Assembly: GCA_013203245.1 (NCBI GenBank)
Contig: JABMOR010000050.1
Coordinates: 1-19,797, forward strand
Origin: Candidatus Nitrosopumilus sp.
GTDB taxonomy: Archaea > Thermoproteota > Nitrososphaeria > Nitrososphaerales > Nitrosopumilaceae
Reading direction: 5' to 3'
Length of the DNA: 19,797 nucleotides
The translations under genes were made by a program, and so were the position numbers. A model generated the notes under the pieces. The model was not told where the DNA came from and ran no database searches. It saw only the letters and a program-made list of their open reading frames with translations. This document shows positions 1 through 7,082 of the stretch, in pieces. The number at the start of each line of letters is the position of its first letter. Position 1 is the first letter of the stretch.

Positions 1-193
1 CTGTCAACATAACTCTGCGGATCTTTTGTTTCATCAACAAATGGTGCTGGGATGAGTAACGGCTCTTCTAATCCAACTGCTTGATAAATAGAATCATAAT
101 CTGAATAGTTCTCATCAAACCATTTCTTGTATGTTGGTTCTGTATTGTATCTATCAACATAGCTCTGTGGATCTTTAGTTTCATCAACAAATG
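1..193. repeat. 150-base tandem repeat unit inside the surface-protein gene
   Basis: Bases 1-43 and 151-193 are near-identical direct copies (each starts CTRTCAACATARCTCTG and ends in TCATCAACAAATG), 150 bases apart. They encode two copies of FVDETKDPQSYVD. The mismatches seen are mostly at third codon positions, which fits selection on the protein repeat. The second unit is cut by the window edge. Confidence 0.8.
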
Positions 194-926
194 ATGCCAA
201 TCCATTTAGTTCTGTTGGCTCTGTAGGTGTTGGTTCAGGTTCTTTTGGGTCTTTTACTGGTTCGACATATGCTTGCTTTACTGTAATTGTAATGTTTTCT
301 TTATCTTCTTGACTTCCTTTCTTAACTATGACGTCAAAATTATACATTACATCCTGAATATTTCCATGAGATTTTGATGGAGTCCAAACAAATTTTCCTG
401 TACTTGAATCAATTGTAGCGCCAGTTGGTTCATTGTTTAAACTAAATACTAAATCTTTAACTGAACTATCAGTAAGACTAGCTGTAAATGTAACTGTCTT
501 TTCAACCTCAACTATTTTATCTGGGATTCCATTTAGTTGCAATACAAAACTAGGAACTTCAAATACTTTCTTTCCGTCAAATTCTAGTAATATTGAAGTA
601 CCATTCACTTCTCTTTGAGTATCTGTAAATGCTGTAGCGTTGTAACTTCCTTCAACATCAAAAAATAATTTAACTCCTCTTGGAATTGCACTGAATTCAC
701 CCTGAGTTGTTGTAGGGTCTGACACCATTCCTTTATAATTTCCATTTCCATCACGAATTATAACATAAACAATTTCTTTTCCATCTTGTGTTCCAATCAT
801 CGTAAAATTTTCATCTATTGTGTAAAAGCTCTTTTCTAATGAAAGAGATGTGACGTCTGCATGAGCAGGCACCATCATTAGAATTAAAAGTGAAAATATC
901 GAAAATAGTCCTAACTTTCTTTGCAT
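1..926 (-). CDS. Secreted cell-surface protein with cadherin-like domain and 50-residue repeats (C-terminus outside window)
   Basis: The open frame runs off the left edge; 308 residues are visible. Residues 1-23 form a signal peptide (MQRK, a hydrophobic core, then AHA before D24), so the protein is exported. Residues about 133-217 resemble a putative-Ig/cadherin-like fold, with GATIDSSTGKFVWTPS as the typical core. A Pro/Glu-rich linker (about 221-238) follows. Then comes a repeat FVDETKDPQSYVDRY...EPTYKKWFDENY, whose first 13 residues recur at 246-258 and 296-308, a 50-residue period. I remember YVDRYxxEPxYKxWFDxNY-type modules from surface proteins of marine ammonia oxidisers; their function is unknown to me. 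The ATG at 926 is chosen because it begins the signal peptide and a TATA-like element lies at 950-959. The repeats may continue beyond the edge. S-layer association is an inference. Confidence 0.85.
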   Translation of the reverse strand, partial: MQRKLGLFSIFSLLILMMVPAHADVTSLSLEKSFYTIDENFTMIGTQDGKEIVYVIIRDGNGNYKGMVSDPTTTQGEFSAIPRGVKLFFDVEGSYNATAFTDTQREVNGTSILLEFDGKKVFEVPSFVLQLNGIPDKIVEVEKTVTFTASLTDSSVKDLVFSLNNEPTGATIDSSTGKFVWTPSKSHGNIQDVMYNFDVIVKKGSQEDKENITITVKQAYVEPVKDPKEPEPTPTEPTELNGLASFVDETKDPQSYVDRYNTEPTYKKWFDENYSDYDSIYQAVGLEEPLLIPAPFVDETKDPQSYVD

Positions 927-949
927 GATGATGAGTTTACAACCAAGTC

Positions 950-959
950 TTTTAAAAAA
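950..959 (-). promoter_or_regulatory. TATA-like box of the surface-protein gene
   Basis: On the minus strand the sequence reads TTTTTTAAAA, centred about 28 bases before the ATG at 926. No Shine-Dalgarno lies between them. This spacing predicts a transcript that begins at or close to the start codon. Confidence 0.5.
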
Positions 960-1005
960 CACGTATAACTTCTTCTATGGGATTGCGAATAATTATTCAC
1001 AAACT

Positions 1006-1425
1006 TTACAGGTCAAGCAGAAATCGCATGTAAACACCATTATCGTCTTGTCTTATCTCCATGTCGTAAAATGTAGGGGCTTTAATTTCCACTTTGAAAT
1101 TATGTTTTTTCACATCTAATGTTTCTCCATATGCGATTGCGTTGATTTTGTATCCATCTTTTTCTTCAATGTCAAATTCCAGTCTTTTAATTGCAAATCC
1201 CTCAGTAATGAGAATAAATGGTATTTCCTCAAGCCAACTATACAAAAGATAACTGATGTCTTTTCCATTAGCAGAGAATACTATCTGTCCTTTTTCTTCT
1301 ACTTTGTCTTGGTCTAGAGTTAAATTAATTTCTGCATCAGCTGCCACTACAAATGCCTCTTTGAGGTCTTTTGCAGTAACTTCAATTATTGCATCAGTTG
1401 CATGATCTAAAAACTTGTAACTCAA
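1006..1425 (-). CDS. Archease (tRNA ligase RtcB activator)
   Basis: A 139-residue protein with the archease pattern: an N-terminal FLDHATDAII segment (family FLDHTADI-like, His8 and Asp11 as probable metal ligands), LKEAFVVAADA (21-31), a central LLYSWLEEIPF (61-70) and the C-terminal YMRFLLDL ending in an acidic residue. Archease is a small metal-binding cofactor that accelerates guanylylation and turnover of the RNA ligase RtcB in tRNA splicing and RNA repair. The start is TTG, the best available codon before the MSYKFLDH core. It lies 40 bases after the VOC gene, with an AT-rich TATA-like stretch but no Shine-Dalgarno in the gap, so it may have its own leaderless promoter. No rtcB gene is visible in this window. 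Family assignment is firm; partnership with RtcB is known for the family, not shown here. Confidence 0.92.
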   Translation of the reverse strand: MSYKFLDHATDAIIEVTAKDLKEAFVVAADAEINLTLDQDKVEEKGQIVFSANGKDISYLLYSWLEEIPFILITEGFAIKRLEFDIEEKDGYKINAIAYGETLDVKKHNFKVEIKAPTFYDMEIRQDDNGVYMRFLLDL

Positions 1426-1465
1426 TTGAAAATTTGTACTCTATCTGATTATTAATTTAGGTGGT

Positions 1466-1831
1466 TTATTCTGCTTTCTCATCTAATTGTATAATCCCAA
1501 ACATATTGCCTTCAGTGTCTGTACATTGTGCAAACCATCCAACTTTTAGAATTGCCATTTTTGGTATGATTAAATGTCCTCCATTCTCTGTTATTTTTTT
1601 TGCAAATTCATCAACTGATAGGACATTGATTGTATTTGACATTCCCATTTGACCTGGAATTCTTTTTGACATGCCTCCATCAATTCCTGGCTGCTCAGTC
1701 CCAGTCTTTGCCATCCAGTAATCTACCGGCCCGTCCCATTTCTCAAACTTCCAATCAAAGACTTTGCTGTAGAACTTTTGTGCTCTTTCTGGATTATCTA
1801 CTGGAATATCAAAATGTGAAATTCTTGGCAT
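1466..1831 (-). CDS. VOC-family (glyoxalase/bleomycin-resistance fold) protein
   Basis: A 121-residue single-module VOC protein. It opens with ISHFDIPVDNPERAQKFYSKVFDWKFEKW, the usual first beta-alpha-beta unit, has a Gly-rich GIDGGMSKR in the middle, and ends with GGHLIIPKMAILKVGWFAQ followed by DTEGNMFGIIQ, the typical C-terminal unit. VOC proteins use a metal held by His/Glu on the beta sheet, with His6 a candidate here. The subgroup is that of many uncharacterised small VOC proteins, so no substrate can be named. The ATG at 1831 has an AT-rich TATA-like box 20-29 bases upstream (1851-1860). The gene is divergent from the alcohol dehydrogenase-like gene. Confidence 0.85.
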   Translation of the reverse strand: MPRISHFDIPVDNPERAQKFYSKVFDWKFEKWDGPVDYWMAKTGTEQPGIDGGMSKRIPGQMGMSNTINVLSVDEFAKKITENGGHLIIPKMAILKVGWFAQCTDTEGNMFGIIQLDEKAE

Positions 1832-1850
1832 GAATTTTTCATCAAACTAA

Positions 1851-1896
1851 ATTATTTAAAACTGATCTTCACACTGACAAATTCACTATTTTAAAA
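1851..1896. promoter_or_regulatory. Divergent promoter pair (VOC gene and alcohol dehydrogenase-like gene)
   Basis: On the minus strand TTTAAATAAT (1860-1851) lies 20-29 bases before the VOC start at 1831. On the plus strand TTTTAAAA (1889-1896) lies 26-33 bases before the ATG at 1922. Neither gene has a Shine-Dalgarno, so both are probably leaderless. Confidence 0.5.
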
Positions 1897-1921
1897 TTAG
1901 AAAACAATCCACCTTATTTTC

Positions 1922-2872
1922 ATGAAGGCTACATGTTTTGATGGAAAAAATATGAAATATGATGAAAACTATCCTGATCCAAAACCTGGAGAGGTACTGG
2001 TTAGAGTCAATCTGGCTGGAATATGTGGAACTGACCTGGAAATTTTAGATGGTTATATGGCATATGATGGAATTTTGGGCCATGAGTTTGTAGGAACAGT
2101 AGAAAAATCTGACAATCCCGGTTTGATTGGAAAGCGAGTTGTAGGTGAGATTAATGCTGGATGTGGAGCATGTGAATCATGTGAAAAAGGGATGGCTAGA
2201 CATTGTCCAAGCAGAACAGTTCTGGGAATTTTAAAACGAGATGGTGCATTTGCTGAATTTCTTTCACTACCTGAAAAAAATCTACATGTAATTCCTGACT
2301 CTATAACTGATGAGCAGGCTGTATTTGTTGAACCTTTAGCTGCTGCATTTGAGATTAAAGAGCAGGTATCATTGCAACCGCAATGGGGTGTTGCAGTAGT
2401 AGGTGATGGACGATTAGCCCAATTAATTATTCAAGTTTTAAAATTAACGTGTCCTAATTTGACATGCTTTGGAAAACATCCAAGTAAACTTGAGAGTCTG
2501 GTGAATAGTGGAATAAAAATAAAAATTGGCATTGAACCCTCTGATGAACAATCTTTTGATTTGGTAGTGGAGGCAACTGGAAGTAATTCTGGATTTGCAG
2601 ATACTATGAAGTTAATTAAACCCCGCGGAACTGTAATACTGAAATCAACTATTGCATCCAGGGAAAATCTTGACTTGGCTCCAACTATAATAAATGAAAT
2701 TACATTAATTGGATCACGTTGTGGATTATTCAAACCTGCAATAGATGCACTAGCATCAGGAATTGTTTTAGTTGATGCTATGATTGATTCTACTTTTCCA
2801 TTGGAGCAATTTTCAAAAGCCATCGAACATGCAAAAAAACCTGATACATTGAAAGTATTTTTGAAACCATAA
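1922..2872 (+). CDS. Zinc-dependent alcohol dehydrogenase-like oxidoreductase (MDR superfamily)
   Basis: A 316-residue medium-chain dehydrogenase/reductase, shorter than the usual 340-360. The N-terminal GroES-like domain carries the catalytic zinc ligands Cys35 (in GICGTD) and His54-Glu55 (in GHEFVG). Four closely spaced cysteines, 81, 84, 87 and 95, form the structural zinc lobe. Glu137 (VEPLA) is the usual distal ligand region. The Rossmann fold begins near residue 155, with GDGRLAQ in place of the usual GxGxxG. The enzyme should oxidise or reduce an alcohol, polyol or aldehyde with NAD(P); the substrate cannot be read from the sequence. A perfect 7-bp hairpin follows 13 bases after the stop. 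The next gene, for a DedA protein, lies 81 bases downstream on the same strand. Confidence 0.9.
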   Translation: MKATCFDGKNMKYDENYPDPKPGEVLVRVNLAGICGTDLEILDGYMAYDGILGHEFVGTVEKSDNPGLIGKRVVGEINAGCGACESCEKGMARHCPSRTVLGILKRDGAFAEFLSLPEKNLHVIPDSITDEQAVFVEPLAAAFEIKEQVSLQPQWGVAVVGDGRLAQLIIQVLKLTCPNLTCFGKHPSKLESLVNSGIKIKIGIEPSDEQSFDLVVEATGSNSGFADTMKLIKPRGTVILKSTIASRENLDLAPTIINEITLIGSRCGLFKPAIDALASGIVLVDAMIDSTFPLEQFSKAIEHAKKPDTLKVFLKP

Positions 2873-2885
2873 CATTCCCAAACTT

Positions 2886-2904
2886 TAGGCACAAAATGTG
2901 CCTA
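2886..2904 (+). terminator. Intergenic hairpin after the dehydrogenase gene
   Basis: TAGGCAC (2886-2892) and GTGCCTA (2898-2904) form a perfect 7-bp stem around a 5-base AAAAT loop, 13 bases after the TAA stop. No U-run follows, so it is not a bacterial-type terminator. It could be a 3'-end stabiliser or processing site. It could equally be a protein-binding palindrome upstream of the DedA gene. Confidence 0.4.
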
Positions 2905-2953
2905 TGAAAATCTCCCGTAAGGTAATTTAGTAAGATTTCATTCTCAAAAACAA

Positions 2954-3502
2954 ATGGAACCATTTGATTCTTTTTTGATATTGATTGCAGATTTTTTAGG
3001 AGATCATCTTTACGAAGGAATTTTCTTAGCAGCATTACTTGAAACTATAATTCCACCAATCCCTACATTGGCAATATTTCCAACTGCTGGATTTCTAGCA
3101 TCTCAGCAAGGTGTTACATTATTTGGTTTGATTCCAATGATCATTCTTGGTGGAATCGGTGCAACAATTGGAACATCTGCTATCTATCTGATCGCGCTAA
3201 AACTTGGACGAGTTGTTTTACTTCGTTATTTGAAATATGTCAAGGTAAATGAGAAAAAACTAGGACGAGTGGAAATTTGGTTTGAAAAATATGGTGACAA
3301 GGCAGTATTTTTGGGAAGAATGGTTCCAGTAATGAGGGAAATGATTTCAATTCCTGCTGGATTACTCAAAATGAAAATTCCAAAATTTGTAGCATATACT
3401 TTTGCAGGTTCTCTAGTTTGGTCCGCTGGAACAATTTTGTCTGGATATTATTTTGGTGCAACAATTGGTCTTAGCACTGGTATGATAGCACCCTTACCTT
3501 AA
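2954..3502 (+). CDS. DedA/VTT-family integral membrane protein
   Basis: A 182-residue membrane protein of the DedA (SNARE-associated, VTT) family. The N-terminal re-entrant region reads ALLETIIPPIPTLAIFPTAGFLA (27-49), the family's E...PxP pattern. A long glycine-rich hydrophobic segment follows (55-83). Then comes the diagnostic FLGRMVPVMREMISIPAGLLKM (119-140), with Gly121-Arg122 and Arg128 conserved, and a last membrane segment near 148-172. DedA proteins act in the membrane as proton-coupled transporters or lipid scramblases; some flip undecaprenyl phosphate. In archaea the substrate is unknown. The stop lies only 3 bases from the stop of the convergent DUF72 gene. Confidence 0.9.
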   Translation: MEPFDSFLILIADFLGDHLYEGIFLAALLETIIPPIPTLAIFPTAGFLASQQGVTLFGLIPMIILGGIGATIGTSAIYLIALKLGRVVLLRYLKYVKVNEKKLGRVEIWFEKYGDKAVFLGRMVPVMREMISIPAGLLKMKIPKFVAYTFAGSLVWSAGTILSGYYFGATIGLSTGMIAPLP

Positions 3503-3505
3503 AGA

Positions 3506-4297
3506 TCAAAAACCACCTAGTGTTTTCTGTTTCTTTTCTTCCCAGATTAGTTCTCGCATACCCATCTGCATCCTCAAAGAGTTTGCAGTGGCAGGACCAA
3601 ACCCTTCAAAGTGATTGTTTGCCATCACCATTGCCATGGGGATATCTTTGATTTCTTGGAGTTTTTTTGCCCAATTTGCAATTAACTTCTCTTTGTTTTT
3701 TGAAACTTTGCCAAACTCTGAATCTGGAATGGAACGATCCCCAATCAATCTGACATAAAGATAGTCTGATGTAATTGGCATTGGATTATTCACTCCTGCA
3801 ACATCATTCCAAACAAGGCAGTGCTTGTTTTGTTTTAGATATGTAATTGCATCTTGTGAAAACCATGATTCATGTCTTCCTTCAATTGGATATAGAAAAT
3901 CATCTGGCAGCAAATCAAAGAGTTCTCCAAGTCTTGGTTTTGCCTCCTCAAATGACAATGATGGAGGCAGCTGCAAAACAAGTGCCGAAACCTTTTCATG
4001 AATTGGAGATAATGATGCTAAAAATGAAAAGATTTCAGAGTTTACTCTGTCTAGTCTTTTTTCATGTGTGATTGTAGATGGAAATTTTGCTGTAAATCTA
4101 AAATGTCGTGGAGTATCTTCATTCCATCGTCGTACAATTTCTTGTGCAGGAATTCTATAAAATGTAGAATTTATTTCTGTGATTTCAAAAAGCTGAGAAT
4201 AATATTTGAGCCATTGGGAACTCTTTAGATTTCTAGGATAAAATATACCTGACCATCCTTGATAGCTCCATCCAGTACAACCAACTTTGATATTCAT
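3506..4297 (-). CDS. DUF72 (YecE-like) family protein
   Basis: A 263-residue TIM-barrel-like protein of the DUF72/YecE family. Family marks seen in order: GCTGWSYQGWSGIFYP (7-22), WLKYYSQLFEITEINSTFYRIP (29-50), a RFTAKFPSTITH segment (67-78), an LVLQLPPSL segment near 106-114, and the C-terminal MVMANNHFEGFGPATANSL, where the Asn-Asn-His is typical (NNH/NNT in relatives). The molecular function is unknown; homologues are widespread in bacteria and archaea and have been suggested to bind nucleic acid or Fe-S clusters, without proof. Starts with ATG. It is convergent with the DedA gene, and about 600 bases without a clear gene lie upstream of it. Confidence 0.9.
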   Translation of the reverse strand: MNIKVGCTGWSYQGWSGIFYPRNLKSSQWLKYYSQLFEITEINSTFYRIPAQEIVRRWNEDTPRHFRFTAKFPSTITHEKRLDRVNSEIFSFLASLSPIHEKVSALVLQLPPSLSFEEAKPRLGELFDLLPDDFLYPIEGRHESWFSQDAITYLKQNKHCLVWNDVAGVNNPMPITSDYLYVRLIGDRSIPDSEFGKVSKNKEKLIANWAKKLQEIKDIPMAMVMANNHFEGFGPATANSLRMQMGMRELIWEEKKQKTLGGF

Positions 4298-4595
4298 AGT
4301 CTTTGTTACACTGATAGTGTTTTTACAATTAAGGTTACTGATTTTGAAAAAATGGAACTTGAGACCAATAACGATTAGTTATTTGGTGAGAGCTCCAACT
4401 TGATATGATGATGTGAACTTAGTATTTAGATCATACTAATGAATTCTACATTCTGGTTATATACAAAATGAAATTTAATCATATCAATTCACTTGTTTAA
4501 TTTGAAAATTATTTTTAAAATCAAATAAGAAACGAGGTATAGTGGAAAACTAGACGAATTTTAGATACTTCTATCTTTTTCATGTTTCCCTTTTC

Positions 4596-4658
4596 CTATC
4601 TGTCCACTTCCTCAAAGTTTACTCTCTGAATTTCAGCAGGTATGATAGTCCTCGCCAT
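4596..4658 (-). CDS. Possible leaderless micro-ORF (20 residues) or decayed gene start
   Basis: The ATG at 4658 opens a 20-residue frame, MARTIIPAEIQRVNFEEVDR, then TAG. On the minus strand TTTAAATT (4685-4678) lies 20-27 bases before the ATG, the same geometry as real genes in this window. The composition is protein-like and hydrophilic. After the TAG the frame stays open for 24 more codons with a second ATG, which could mean a nonsense mutation in a once longer small gene. I do not recognise the peptide. Chance is a real alternative at this length. Confidence 0.2.
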   Translation of the reverse strand: MARTIIPAEIQRVNFEEVDR

Positions 4659-4821
4659 GTACTCTAAGTAAAAATAAAATTTAAAGGGTTCTAGTATAAT
4701 TCTTAAAATTCATTCAAATTTATCAAAAAATACGCACAAATTTACATGATCTGACTGATCTGCTTTATTATTCAATAACGCCTATAGATACTGAAGACAG
4801 AGTTTGGATATTCAAGCACAA

Positions 4822-4876
4822 TATCCTATTGTCGTGTTACATGCCAACGCATCCCCGCTTGGCATTGTAAAGGATA
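4822..4876. ncRNA. Extended imperfect hairpin, possible structured RNA or 3'-UTR element
   Basis: Three nested inverted segments pair in register: TATCCT (4822-4827) with AGGATA (4871-4876), TTAC (4837-4840) with GTAA (4867-4870), and ATGCCAA (4841-4847) with TTGGCAT (4859-4865). The only interruptions are a 9-base 5' internal loop and a single bulged T (4866). The loop is an 11-base CG-rich segment. The structure ends 22 bases past the stop of the uracil-DNA glycosylase gene (minus strand), so on that strand it would sit in its 3' untranslated region. It is too short and simple for SRP or RNase P RNA, and it is not a tRNA. Confidence 0.35.
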
Positions 4877-4897
4877 GCCGCAGAAAACTCTAGTCTT

Positions 4898-5554
4898 CTA
4901 TTTTATTATTTTTTTAGCTTTTGCAAATACTGCTGACCACTGACTCCATGTCAGTCTACCTGTCTGTGTGTTTTGTTTTGATGGATGGTAAGATGTTAGA
5001 ATTTCAAATCCATCATAGGAAAATAATTTATTGTGTCCAAACTTTTCTGGTTTTACTTTGTATAATTTACAAGTGGCATCATATGCAATTTTTCCAAGAC
5101 ACAAAATTGTTGTAATGTTTGTTAGAATTCCTTTTTCCTGCTCTAAATAATTAAAACAAGTCTCCATTTCTTCTCTTGTTGGCTTGTTCTGTGGTGGTGC
5201 GCATCTAACTGCAGCAGTAATGTATGCATTTTTTAGAATCAATCCGTCATTTGATGTTTGACTAGTTGGAATTGATGCAAATCCATATTTGTGCATAACT
5301 TTGAATAACCAATCCCCTGATGAATCCCCTGTAAACATTCTACCTGTCCTGTTTCCACCGTGCGCTGCTGGCGCTAATCCGACGATTAATAATTTTGCTT
5401 TAATGTCTCCAAACCCTGATAGTGGTTTACCATAGTATTTTTCTTCCTTGAATCTTCTTACTTTGTTTTTTGCAACATCTCTGATGTATTCAGATAATCT
5501 TGGGCACTTTTTGCAGCTAGCGATTTTTTTATTTAGAGATTGAATTGATTTCAA
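4898..5554 (-). CDS. Uracil-DNA glycosylase, Fe-S type, family 5-like (UDGb)
   Basis: A 218-residue DNA repair enzyme that removes uracil from deaminated DNA. Cys14 and Cys17 (SCKKCPRLS) with Cys118 (VRCAPP) and Cys133 are the expected [4Fe-4S] ligands. Motif 1, GLAPAAHGGNRTG (59-71), has Ala rather than a catalytic Asp/Glu after GLAP, and is followed by RMFTGDSSGDWL. This is the family 5 (UDGb) signature, which differs from family 4 (GExPG). Motif 2 is SYHPSKQNTQTGRLT (188-202), with His190. UDGb enzymes act on uracil and also on hypoxanthine or other deaminated bases. The start is TTG at 5554, supported by GAGGAG six bases upstream. The gene lies 16 bases after the nitroreductase gene and is probably co-transcribed with it. 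Confidence 0.93.
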   Translation of the reverse strand: MKSIQSLNKKIASCKKCPRLSEYIRDVAKNKVRRFKEEKYYGKPLSGFGDIKAKLLIVGLAPAAHGGNRTGRMFTGDSSGDWLFKVMHKYGFASIPTSQTSNDGLILKNAYITAAVRCAPPQNKPTREEMETCFNYLEQEKGILTNITTILCLGKIAYDATCKLYKVKPEKFGHNKLFSYDGFEILTSYHPSKQNTQTGRLTWSQWSAVFAKAKKIIK

Positions 5555-5560
5555 ATTAGA

Positions 5561-5566
5561 CTCCTC
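5561..5566 (-). promoter_or_regulatory. Shine-Dalgarno deciding the TTG start of the uracil-DNA glycosylase
   Basis: On the minus strand GAGGAG is followed by a 6-base spacer (TCTAAT) and TTG. The same GAGGAG with a 6-base spacer precedes mcm. Genes with their own upstream TATA box in this window lack it, which suggests Shine-Dalgarno use for internal operon genes. Confidence 0.7.
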
Positions 5567-5570
5567 TTTT

Positions 5571-6176
5571 TTATGGGAATCTATCAGTAAAGACTACTTT
5601 ATCCAATGAAAGTTGTCCTCCACGCGGCATTGCAGGCTTTGTCTGCTTTCCAACTGCAATTAGCATTGAGATTACATGATTCTCTGGAAGTTTGATAATT
5701 TCTGCTACTTTGTCAGGATCAAAACCTATCATTGGGTTTGAATCATATCCCATTGACTTTGCTGCAAGCATTATGGTTTGTGCTGCAATTCCACAAGAAC
5801 GCATTGCCTCATCTCTTTGCAGTTGGTCTTTTCCTTCGTAAAATGGTCCCATTGCAGACACTAGAAAGTCTTGAGCTTCTTTTGGTGCATTTGTCCAGTA
5901 TTGAGCAGGATTATCTTTCCATGATTTCAAATCAGCACAAATTACTAAAAGTAAAGATGCATCTGTCACTTGAGATTGGTCCCATGCTGCTGCACGAATT
6001 TGTTTTCTAACTTTAGGATCTTTAACTAGAATAAATCTCCAATTTTGTATATTAAATGAAGTTGGAGATAAAATCGCTAATGACATTAGTTGATTGATTT
6101 CATCATCAGAAATCTTGTGATTAGGGTCATAATGTTTTACAGCACGTCGTTGATTAATAGCATCAAATGTATCCAT
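5571..6176 (-). CDS. Nitroreductase-family FMN-dependent oxidoreductase
   Basis: A 201-residue protein of the nitroreductase/flavin reductase fold. The N-terminal DAINQRRAVKHYDPNHKISDDEI (4-26) has the family's R-R-x-x-x-x-Y/F-D-P FMN-phosphate-binding segment. It is followed by LMSLAILSPTSFNIQNWRFILVKD (31-54), in which SPTSFNIQNW is the usual (A/S)PSxxNxQPW flavin pocket. The C-terminal half has GIAAQTIMLAAKSMGYDSNPMIGFD, typical of the second FMN half-site in the dimer. Such enzymes reduce nitro compounds, quinones or flavins with NAD(P)H; the physiological substrate is unknown here. The ATG at 6176 has a TATA-like AATAAATATA about 22-30 bases upstream, so it likely heads a two-gene unit with the glycosylase gene downstream. 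Confidence 0.9.
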   Translation of the reverse strand: MDTFDAINQRRAVKHYDPNHKISDDEINQLMSLAILSPTSFNIQNWRFILVKDPKVRKQIRAAAWDQSQVTDASLLLVICADLKSWKDNPAQYWTNAPKEAQDFLVSAMGPFYEGKDQLQRDEAMRSCGIAAQTIMLAAKSMGYDSNPMIGFDPDKVAEIIKLPENHVISMLIAVGKQTKPAMPRGGQLSLDKVVFTDRFP

Positions 6177-6285
6177 GGGTATTCAAATTCAATCTCTATA
6201 TTTATTGCTTGAAAAAAATAAAAAGACTATTTTTTTAGTTATGACTTTCAGTTAATAATGATCTTAACTTTTTGTATAGTTCTTG

Positions 6286-6954
6286 CTAGAGTGTAGATGC
6301 AACTGGTACTGTCATCTTTTTTCTAAATGATATCTTGTAAAACATCAATATTCCTAACAACTCTACATATTCTATAAATCCTACAGTGTAAAAGTGCATT
6401 AGCCATCCATCAACTGTTTCATCAATTGATGCCATAGTTGCACTCATCAAAGGAAACTCTGTTACAAATGCTGCAGGTATCATGATAAATCCAATAAACC
6501 ACTCTTCTGCTTTGAGCTCCTTTACCTGGTGTATCATCTGCTCTTCTGTTTGTGGGATTGAAATATTTTTGATATTATTTGTCTTGTAATCAGAGTATAC
6601 TGTATTTCCCATCTCTATTGCAAAAATCATTGAACCTAAAATGAATAACAAAAATGTAGATTCTACAAATACTATGATTCCACGTTTACCGTTTTGAAAT
6701 TTGTATAACTGTCTCTCAAACATTGGACCGAAGAATCCTAGTTTTTCTTTCTTGGCTAAAATTACAATTGCAAGTGATATTGCAGAAATTATGCCAACTG
6801 AACCCAACCAATCATCTGATACAAATTCTACAAAGAGTAGTCTTGCAGGTAATAGAACTCCCGCCATGATTCCAAAAACGACTAGAGATTCTAATTTTTC
6901 TTTCAAAATGGATTCAACCCTGCAAAACGGCTCTTCATAGCACGTTTTACGCAT
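6286..6954 (-). CDS. Membrane protein of unknown function, about five transmembrane segments
   Basis: A 222-residue hydrophobic protein I do not recognise. Likely membrane segments lie near residues 23-45, 50-67, 94-117, 153-176 and 189-208. A charged stretch (66-92, with Lys-rich KKEKLG and KFQNGKRG) and a polar loop (118-150) separate them. Two cysteines near the N-terminus (5 and 11) precede the first segment. No catalytic motif is visible. The start is uncertain: a TATA-like GCTTAAATGC lies only 5-14 bases before the chosen ATG, closer than for other genes here. The gene stands alone, about 110 bases from the nitroreductase start, and diverges from the secreted acidic-protein gene. Confidence 0.75.
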   Translation of the reverse strand: MRKTCYEEPFCRVESILKEKLESLVVFGIMAGVLLPARLLFVEFVSDDWLGSVGIISAISLAIVILAKKEKLGFFGPMFERQLYKFQNGKRGIIVFVESTFLLFILGSMIFAIEMGNTVYSDYKTNNIKNISIPQTEEQMIHQVKELKAEEWFIGFIMIPAAFVTEFPLMSATMASIDETVDGWLMHFYTVGFIEYVELLGILMFYKISFRKKMTVPVASTL

Positions 6955-7053
6955 AATTGCATTTAAGCGGCGCTAACGAATTTTTCTAGTGCTAAGATTT
7001 TGTAAAAAATGTCTCATTTGTAATAAAAGATCCTCTTCTATACTACGATACCC

Positions 7054-7060
7054 TTTATAT
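7054..7060 (+). promoter_or_regulatory. TATA-like box of the secreted acidic-protein gene
   Basis: TTTATAT lies 23-29 bases before the ATG at 7083 with no Shine-Dalgarno between. This geometry predicts a leaderless transcript. Confidence 0.5.
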
Positions 7061-7082
7061 TCAAAAAACTAAAAAAATCATA

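Larger units (their letters stand above)
4298..4897. other. 600-base stretch without a recognised gene
   Basis: No frame longer than a few dozen codons with protein-like content was found on either strand. The AT-rich left part holds the presumed promoter of the DUF72 gene. The stretch contains two things worth noting, entered separately: a 20-codon micro-ORF with a well-placed TATA-like box (4596-4658) and an extended hairpin in a locally GC-rich patch (4822-4876). A transcript running through it could be a non-coding RNA. It may also be decayed coding DNA. Confidence 0.5.

Noticed and set aside
1..193. CRISPR-like repeat
   Set aside because: The two copies are in frame within a protein gene and the differences are silent; no spacer array.
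2431..2892. Minus-strand frame of 153 codons under the alcohol dehydrogenase-like gene
   Set aside because: The plus-strand frame has complete zinc and Rossmann motifs, while the minus frame has no recognisable domain.
4390..4440. Possible C/D-box small RNA (ATGATGA present)
   Set aside because: No matching D box (CTGA) at proper spacing and no second C'/D' pair.
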